53,175 nt of DNA from ZC4RG42 sp003242425 (GTDB lineage Bacteria; Pseudomonadota; Gammaproteobacteria; Burkholderiales; SG8-39). The notes below the pieces were generated by a model. That model saw only the letters and a list, made by a program, of their open reading frames with translations, made no database searches and had not been told where the DNA came from. Positions 47,687 through 53,175 of this stretch are shown one piece after another. The DNA lies in NCBI GenBank assembly GCA_937907425.1, contig CALCIE010000050.1:1-53175 (forward strand), read 5' to 3'. How positions within the stretch are numbered: position 1 is the stretch's first letter; every line of letters begins with the position of its first letter. The translations under genes were made by a program, and so were the position numbers.

Positions 47687-50600
47687 TCAGGCCGCGCGCG
47701 CCACGGCCGCGTGCACGCCGCGCACCAGCAGCTCGCGCCAGCGGTTCTGCGTCGCGGTGTCCGTCTGGACGAGGAAGCGAAGCTCGCCGCCGACGCGCGT
47801 CGCCACCGGCACGCCGCCACGCAACAGGATGCGGTTGCCGACGACGGCCGGCACGCGCTCGCCCGGCAGCACTACGCCGGTGAGATTGAGCGGATCGCAG
47901 CCGGCCACCACGGCGAGCGCATCGTCCGCGTCCTCGCGATAGCGGCGCAGCGCGCCGGCCGCCTCGGACAGCGCGAACTGCTCGCCGGCGAAGCCGCTCA
48001 CGAAGCGGCCGCCGCGGATTTCGCCGCGCGCCTCCAGCCTGCGCAGCACGTAGAAGAGCTCGCGCCAGGGCGGCGCGAGCGGTTCGCGCTCGACCAGTTT
48101 GCGGAACACCACACCGTAGCGGCGCAGCAGCACGCGCGCGATGTGCTCGACATCCGCCTCCGTATCTTCCGGCCCTTGTTGCACGCGGGGGCGTAGCAGC
48201 GACCAGCGTCCCGCCGCTTCCAGATGCGCAAAGGCGCCCTGCAGGCCGCCGCGCCTCAGCTTGCGCGCCTTGAGTTCCGCCGGCTCCACCAGGCCGCGCA
48301 AACCGGCGAAGCTGTCCGAGGTCACCAGTCCGTGCGTGACGAGCTCGGCCAGCGCGCGTTCCACATGCGAGCGCAACTGGTGCGAGTCCGCGACCAGATC
48401 GACGAAGAACGAGGCGCCGTGCGTGCGCAGCGCCTCGAGCACTTTCTTCGCCGGACCGGAGAGTGCCGGTGCGGCGTCCGGCGTCGTGTTCCAGCGCGAC
48501 GCGTGCTCGCGCGGCAGCAGTAGAATGGGCGTGGCGCGCACCGGCGCCGCCCTGCGCGCGTGATCCTGCGCGGCGCTTGCAGGACGCTGCCAGACGTAAC
48601 GGCCGCTCGCGCACAATTGATCGAGCCACTGCGGTTCGTAGTCGCGTACGCGCGCGGGCAGAATCTCCGTTTCCCAGGCCGCGGCGGCGACGGGAAAACC
48701 TTCCAGTTGCGCCAACACCGCGCTCAAGGCAGCCGGGCCTTCGTGCAGGCCGCCGCCGCTCAAACCCTGCCAGTCGAGCAGGAAACGCATGAACGCCGCG
48801 GCCGGTACGGGCTCGAACTGCGCGCGGCGCCGCTCGCGCGTATAGCGGTGGATGCGCGCAAGGCGTCTGCGTTCGCACCATTCCTCGGCGCCCCGCCCGC
48901 TGAAGTCACCGCGCATCGCATAGCCTTCGCGCTCGAGCGCCGCAAGCGCAATGCGCATGTCGCCGGCCTGCAGGCCGAGCGGCGCGCCGAGCTCGGCTGC
49001 CGTCACCGGGCCGCAGGCTTCCAGCCGGCTGCGCACGATTTCGCGCAGCGCAGCGTCGCGTTCCGGAACTTCGGCGAGCAGCGGCGCATCGCCCTCCGCT
49101 TTTATATGTGGAAACAGCGCGCGCATTTCGTGCAGCCGCTCGGCCGCCACCCATAGCCGCTCGCTCGCGGGCTGCATGCACACGGCACGGCGTGCCTGCC
49201 GCAATTCGCCCAGCCATGCGACGGCGGCTGCTTCCCGTACCTCTGCTTCGGTAAGAAAGCCGTGCACCACCAGCGCGTCGTGCAGCTCGTCGGCATTCGC
49301 CGCTGCAGGCTGCATTTCGATACGCACCTGCTCGATCGCGCCGGGATCGAGGCGTCCGTACTCGGCCGCCGTCTGCGGTTCGTACACGCCCGCGGTACGG
49401 ACCGTCCGCGTGCGCCGCTCCTCCGCCGCGCCGTCGTCGAGGAACGCGTAGGGTCGCGCGTTGAGGATCGATTCCGACAGCGGCGACGGCGCCGTGAGAT
49501 CGCGGCAGACGATCTCCACGTCCCCGGCTTCGATCCGCCGCAGCAGCGCGATGAGACCGTCCACATCCATCACTTCGTGCAGGCAGTCGTCGAGGGTCTG
49601 CTGCACCAGCGGATGATCGGGCACTTCGCGTTCGCCCGGCAGGTTGTCCTGGCAGGCGAGCGCGTCGGGAAAGGCGTGGGTGAGCAGATCCTCCGCATCG
49701 CTGCGCTGCCATTGCGGCGGCACGCGCTTGCCGCCCCGGTTGCGCGCGACCGCGAGCGCGATCGAGGCCGCCCAGCGCCAGCGCGTGCCGAACATCGGCG
49801 CCTGCAGCACCGCCTGCACCAGCACGTCGCGCGCGGTCTTGGAATTGAGATAGCCCTTCACTTCCTCCAGCGGGAAGCTGTGGGTGGGACCGAGCGAGAG
49901 CACCAGCGAATCGTCCAGCGCCGCCGCCTGCAGCTCGAAGTTGAACTGGCGGCAGAAGCGCTTGCGCAGCGCCAGCCCCCAGGCGCGGTTGATGCGCGCG
50001 CCGAGCGGCGCATGGACGACGAAATGGGTGTCGCCCACTTCGTCGAAGAAGCGCTCGAAGACGATGCGTTCCTGCGTCGGCAGCACGCCGAGCGCCGCGC
50101 GCGCGGCGCCGTAGTAATTCGCCAGTTGCTGCGCGGCGGGCTCGCTCAATCCGAACTCGCGCCGCAGCCATTGTTCGCAGGCGGCGACGCCGCCTTCGGC
50201 GAGCACCGCGTCCGCACGCTCGCGCAAACGCGAGACCGCGCGCGAAAGCTCCGCGCTGCGCGCCGGCGCTTCGCCGAGCCAGAAGGGCATGCTGGGCGGC
50301 AGTCCCTTGGCATCCTCGACGTACACGCGCCCGGTCTCGATCTTGAGGATGCGGTAGGAGGTGTTGCCCAGTTGCACGACGTCGCCGGGCAGGCTCTCGA
50401 AGGCGAAGTCCTCGTTCAGGGTGCCGATGCGCACGCCCTCGGGCACCAGCTCGACGTCGGAATCGAACTGGTCCGGAATGGTGCCGGCATTGGTCACCGC
50501 CACCAGTTTCGCGCCGCGCCGTGCGCGCAGCCTGCGGTTGACGGCATCGTAGTGCAGCAGCGCGCCGCGCCGGCCGCGCCGCGTGGCGTAGCCTTCCGCC

Positions 50601-51973
50601 AGCATGCGCACGATTTCCTCGAAACGTTCGAGCGCGAGCTCGCGATAAGGCAAGGCACGCTTGTAAACGGCATACAGCTCGTCGAGCGCCCACTCGCGAC
50701 AGCAGACTTCGGCCACGATCTGCTGCGCCAGCACGTCGAGCGGCTGCCGCGGGATCTCCACGCGGTCGAGCTCGCCGCGCTGCACGCAGTCGAGCAGCGC
50801 CACGCATTCGGCCAGATCGTCGGTAGAGATGGGAAACAGCCGGCCCTTGGGTTTGGCGCGCACCGCGTGGCCGGAGCGTCCGACGCGCTGCAGGAAGGCG
50901 TTGATCGAACGCGGCGAACCGATCTGGCAGACCAGGTCCACGTCGCCGATATCGATGCCGAGCTCGAGCGACGCTGTCGCGACCAGCGCCTTCAACTGCC
51001 CGTGCTTGAGCCGCTGTTCCGCGCGCAGCCGATGCTCGCGCGCCAGACTGCCGTGATGGGCGGTGACGTTCTCCTCGCCGATACGATCGGCCAGATGCCG
51101 CGCCACGCGCTCTGCCTGACGGCGCTGGTTGACGAAGATCAGCGTGGTGCGGTGCGCGTTCACCAGCTCGGCGAGGCGGTCGTACGTCTCCTGCCACACT
51201 TCGGTCGCCATCACGGCGGACAGCGGCGAGCGCGGCACTTCGAGCGCGAGGTCGCGTTCGCGCACGTGACCGGTATCGACGATCTCGCAGTCCGCATGGC
51301 GCGCGCCCGTCAGAAGCTGTGCCATGGTTTCGACGGGTTTCTGCGTCGCCGACAGGCCGATGCGCTGCGGCGGCCGCGCGCACAGCGCTTCCAGCCGTTC
51401 GAGCGTCAGCGCGAGATGCGCGCCGCGCTTGCTGCCGGCGACGGCGTGCAGCTCGTCGACGATGACGCTGCGCGTCGATTTGAGCATCTCGCGGCCGGCA
51501 TCCGAGGTGAGCAGGATGTAGAGCGATTCCGGCGTCGTGACGAGGATGTGCGGCGGCGTGCGGCGCATGCGGTTGCGCTCGGCGCTCGGGGTATCGCCGG
51601 TCCGCACCGCCGTGCGGATGTCGCAGGCGGTGGCGAGGCGCTCGCGGATGCCGCGCAACGGCCGCTGCAGGTTCTGTTCGATGTCGTTCGACAGCGCCTT
51701 GAGCGGCGAGACATAGACGAGATAGACCTCGTCGGCGAGACCCTTTGCGCTTCCTTCAAGTACCAGGTCGTTGATCGCCGCGAGAAAAGCCGCCAGCGTC
51801 TTGCCCGACCCGGTGGGCGCGGCGATGAGCGTATCGCGCCCGCGCGCGGTCGCCGCCCAGGCGCGGCGCTGCACTTCGGTCGGCCGGCCGAAAGTGTCGG
51901 CGAACCAGCCCGCCACCGCCGGATGGAAGGCGGCGGGAAAGGCGTCTCCGGCGCGCAAGGAAGCGTGGGGCAT
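47687..51973 (-). CDS. lhr: Lhr-family superfamily-2 helicase (full length)
   Basis: A 1428-residue protein. The N-terminal helicase core has Walker A APTGSGKT (about 52-59), VTTPESLYILLTS, Walker B VDELHAVAGSKRGAHL, SAT motif LSATQKPVE, FVNQRRQAERVARHL and GRSGHA. A winged-helix and beta-barrel Lhr core follows (to about 860). The C-terminal 500 residues are the Lhr-CTD, which in E. coli carries a uracil-DNA glycosylase activity. Length is close to E. coli Lhr (1538), so both halves are present. It is involved in DNA repair. Confidence 0.96.
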   Translation of the reverse strand: MPHASLRAGDAFPAAFHPAVAGWFADTFGRPTEVQRRAWAATARGRDTLIAAPTGSGKTLAAFLAAINDLVLEGSAKGLADEVYLVYVSPLKALSNDIEQNLQRPLRGIRERLATACDIRTAVRTGDTPSAERNRMRRTPPHILVTTPESLYILLTSDAGREMLKSTRSVIVDELHAVAGSKRGAHLALTLERLEALCARPPQRIGLSATQKPVETMAQLLTGARHADCEIVDTGHVRERDLALEVPRSPLSAVMATEVWQETYDRLAELVNAHRTTLIFVNQRRQAERVARHLADRIGEENVTAHHGSLAREHRLRAEQRLKHGQLKALVATASLELGIDIGDVDLVCQIGSPRSINAFLQRVGRSGHAVRAKPKGRLFPISTDDLAECVALLDCVQRGELDRVEIPRQPLDVLAQQIVAEVCCREWALDELYAVYKRALPYRELALERFEEIVRMLAEGYATRRGRRGALLHYDAVNRRLRARRGAKLVAVTNAGTIPDQFDSDVELVPEGVRIGTLNEDFAFESLPGDVVQLGNTSYRILKIETGRVYVEDAKGLPPSMPFWLGEAPARSAELSRAVSRLRERADAVLAEGGVAACEQWLRREFGLSEPAAQQLANYYGAARAALGVLPTQERIVFERFFDEVGDTHFVVHAPLGARINRAWGLALRKRFCRQFNFELQAAALDDSLVLSLGPTHSFPLEEVKGYLNSKTARDVLVQAVLQAPMFGTRWRWAASIALAVARNRGGKRVPPQWQRSDAEDLLTHAFPDALACQDNLPGEREVPDHPLVQQTLDDCLHEVMDVDGLIALLRRIEAGDVEIVCRDLTAPSPLSESILNARPYAFLDDGAAEERRTRTVRTAGVYEPQTAAEYGRLDPGAIEQVRIEMQPAAANADELHDALVVHGFLTEAEVREAAAVAWLGELRQARRAVCMQPASERLWVAAERLHEMRALFPHIKAEGDAPLLAEVPERDAALREIVRSRLEACGPVTAAELGAPLGLQAGDMRIALAALEREGYAMRGDFSGRGAEEWCERRRLARIHRYTRERRRAQFEPVPAAAFMRFLLDWQGLSGGGLHEGPAALSAVLAQLEGFPVAAAAWETEILPARVRDYEPQWLDQLCASGRYVWQRPASAAQDHARRAAPVRATPILLLPREHASRWNTTPDAAPALSGPAKKVLEALRTHGASFFVDLVADSHQLRSHVERALAELVTHGLVTSDSFAGLRGLVEPAELKARKLRRGGLQGAFAHLEAAGRWSLLRPRVQQGPEDTEADVEHIARVLLRRYGVVFRKLVEREPLAPPWRELFYVLRRLEARGEIRGGRFVSGFAGEQFALSEAAGALRRYREDADDALAVVAGCDPLNLTGVVLPGERVPAVVGNRILLRGGVPVATRVGGELRFLVQTDTATQNRWRELLVRGVHAAVARAA

Positions 51974-52122
51974 GGGTGCATTCTACGTGAGGGGCGGGGC
52001 GTGCTTTTGCAAGGGGCGCCGCCCGTCCTGGGCAATTCCACGACGCCGGCAGGGTTGCGCTGGAACAAGGCCGTGTCCGGCGCCGGTCTGTTATAAGGGC
52101 CCTCCGCTGCAAGGAAGCCGCC

Positions 52123-52698
52123 ATGGAATGGACCTACGCCGAACGCCGTCCCGGACAGTCGCTGCAGGAATTCTTCGCCCAGCACATCGACCACGAGGAC
52201 GAGGAGAAGAGCTTCACCCTGCTCGCCCTGTCGCACGTCATGCGCGGCGTGTGCTACGGCGCCTACCGCTACGTCAACAAGCGCACCGGCATCGATCGCG
52301 TCAGCGCGCTCGTCATCCCCGTGCGGGTCGAACGGCGCAGCCCGCGCATCGGCTACCGCATCTACACCGAATACGAGGCGCCGCTCGAACACCACCGCTG
52401 CCCGCGCAGCATCTACGCCATGCTCACGCGGTTCCGTCACTGCGAGGAATACGCCCACGCCAAAGCTTGGCGTGCGCGGGTCGAGGATTGGTACAGGAGC
52501 TCGAACGCGCTGCCGCTGCGCACCGGCATGCGGATCGTGTTCAAGCGTCCGGTACGCTTCGACAACGGCGAGCAACGCAGCGAGTTCATCGTCGCCGGCC
52601 TCAATCCGCTGCTGTTGCGCGGCGACGACGGTCGGGCTTATGCCATTCCGGATCTGCGCGAACGCATCGGCCGCGGCGATGCGCAGGTGACGGCCTGA
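52123..52698 (+). CDS. Hypothetical protein of unknown family
   Basis: A 191-residue soluble protein, Arg/Tyr-rich, with no signal peptide or membrane segment. MEWTYAERRPGQSLQEFFAQHIDHEDEE is an acidic N-terminal region; the middle has VMRGVCYGAYRYVNKRTG and RIGYRIYTEYEAPLEHHRCPRSIYAML; the C-terminus is RGDDGRAYAIPDLRERIGRG. No fold or domain is recognised. It is divergent from lhr, 149 bases away, and convergent with the thioredoxin gene, whose stop is one base beyond its own. Confidence 0.82.
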   Translation: MEWTYAERRPGQSLQEFFAQHIDHEDEEKSFTLLALSHVMRGVCYGAYRYVNKRTGIDRVSALVIPVRVERRSPRIGYRIYTEYEAPLEHHRCPRSIYAMLTRFRHCEEYAHAKAWRARVEDWYRSSNALPLRTGMRIVFKRPVRFDNGEQRSEFIVAGLNPLLLRGDDGRAYAIPDLRERIGRGDAQVTA

Positions 52699-52699
52699 T

Positions 52700-53026
52700 T
52701 CAGGCTGCGATTCGCGCGAGCGCCTGACGGATCGCTTCCGCGCTTTCCGGGCGCACCAGGCGCGCGACCTCCATGCCGTCGCGCATGAAGACGAGCGTCG
52801 GCCACAGCTTGACCTTGAAACTGCGGCCCAGCGGCCGGCCGGGACCGTCCTCGATCTTGTAGTGCGCGACTGCCTCGAAGCCGGCAAAAGCTTCGGCGAT
52901 GAGCGGCTGCGCCCGGCGGCAGTAGCCGCACCAGGGCGTGCCGAACTCGACCACCACCGAGCCTTTGAGGGCGTCGATCTCTTCGCGCGCGGGCGCTTCG
53001 CTCGCGTAAGTCTGCTGCAAAGTCAT
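52700..53026 (-). CDS. Thioredoxin-like protein with WCGYC active site
   Basis: A 108-residue thioredoxin-fold protein. The active site FGTPWCGYCRRAQPL has the C-x-x-C dipeptide GY rather than the usual GP, which may lower reductase power. The cis-Pro loop is VKLWPTLVFMRDG. The ATG (MTLQQTYAS) was taken; an in-frame ATG 30 bases upstream gives a weak extension. No signal peptide, so cytosolic. It likely reduces disulfides or assists a peroxiredoxin. Confidence 0.92.
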   Translation of the reverse strand: MTLQQTYASEAPAREEIDALKGSVVVEFGTPWCGYCRRAQPLIAEAFAGFEAVAHYKIEDGPGRPLGRSFKVKLWPTLVFMRDGMEVARLVRPESAEAIRQALARIAA

Positions 53027-53127
53027 GAATGTCGATTGCGATGGCAAGGCGCGCAAGCATACCCGATGCGCGCTGCCATGCCGCCGGAGAGGCCGTAAAC
53101 GGAAGCCGCAGCGCCCGCTAGAAACGA

Positions 53128-53145
53128 GCCGCGAGCTTTCGCGGC
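53128..53145. other. Hairpin near the right edge
   Basis: A 7-bp stem GCCGCGA / TCGCGGC with a 4-base loop lies in the otherwise empty 149-base tail upstream of the thioredoxin gene. It may belong to the neighbouring transcript beyond the window. Nothing else is seen in this tail. Confidence 0.3.
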
Positions 53146-53175
53146 GAGGGGGTGATCAGGACGAACCGAGCCGCT

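Noticed and set aside
1..53175. CRISPR arrays, insertion sequences, prophage or toxin-antitoxin systems
   Set aside because: No regularly spaced repeats, transposase, integrase or paired small toxin genes were found anywhere in the window.

Overview
The window is a GC-rich, gene-dense stretch of ordinary bacterial chromosome. It has no insertion sequence, prophage, integrase or CRISPR array. The layout (queA-tgt-yajC-secD-secF, nudJ-mnmA, cysTWA with separate sulfate-binding proteins, lipoprotein-type ABC exporters, TonB-dependent receptor) is that of a Gram-negative proteobacterium, most likely a betaproteobacterium. The taxonomic call is inference from gene content and codon bias, not from a marker gene.

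Left part (1-6.5 kb): the tail of a GlcG/HbpS-type protein, then a leftward sulfate-uptake locus. In transcription order this is a periplasmic sulfate-binding protein (sbp2), a 1-Cys peroxiredoxin, a second sulfate-binding protein (sbp1), cysT, cysW, cysA and a small conserved-looking protein. Terminator-like hairpins sit between the first three genes. Both binding-protein genes have a hairpin that covers their own Shine-Dalgarno sequence. At 6.6-9.7 kb is a leftward metal-uptake-like cassette: a DUF2946-like Cys protein, a TonB-dependent receptor and a YcnI/DUF1775 protein.

9.8-15.2 kb: a leftward ABC export system (TonB-like protein, membrane-fusion adaptor, ATPase, permease, second permease) with a stand-alone receiver protein on the opposite strand between the two permeases. 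15.2-21.8 kb, rightward: an ankyrin-repeat secreted protein, a CHASE2 hybrid histidine kinase, an HPt protein and an OmpR-type regulator (a complete phosphorelay), then a NhaA antiporter with a DsbA/thioredoxin-like domain fused to its N-terminus.

21.8-31.9 kb: tRNA-Leu(CAA), the queuosine/Sec operon (queA, tgt, yajC, secD, secF), rnk with a long promoter-bearing leader, purB, a 4Fe-4S-type uracil-DNA glycosylase, a glutathione transferase and an unknown membrane protein. 31.9-39.3 kb: a soluble-REC hybrid sensor kinase, mnmA, nudJ, an ABC1/UbiB-family kinase, and a BigR-type sulfide/persulfide detoxification locus (persulfide-dioxygenase-like hydrolase divergent from bigR and two half-size YeeE/YedE transporters) around an AT-rich palindrome.

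39.3-53.2 kb: a small secreted protein, a sugar dehydrogenase of the GSDH/YliI family, an ABC-F protein, a PAS protein divergent from 5-formyl-THF cyclo-ligase across a palindromic operator, a MarR regulator, methylmalonate-semialdehyde dehydrogenase, queD, a hemerythrin-like protein next to a Cys-rich small protein, a full-length Lhr helicase, an unrecognised 191-residue protein and a thioredoxin. The sulfur theme recurs at both ends (sulfate import, peroxiredoxin, persulfide sensing, thioredoxin).
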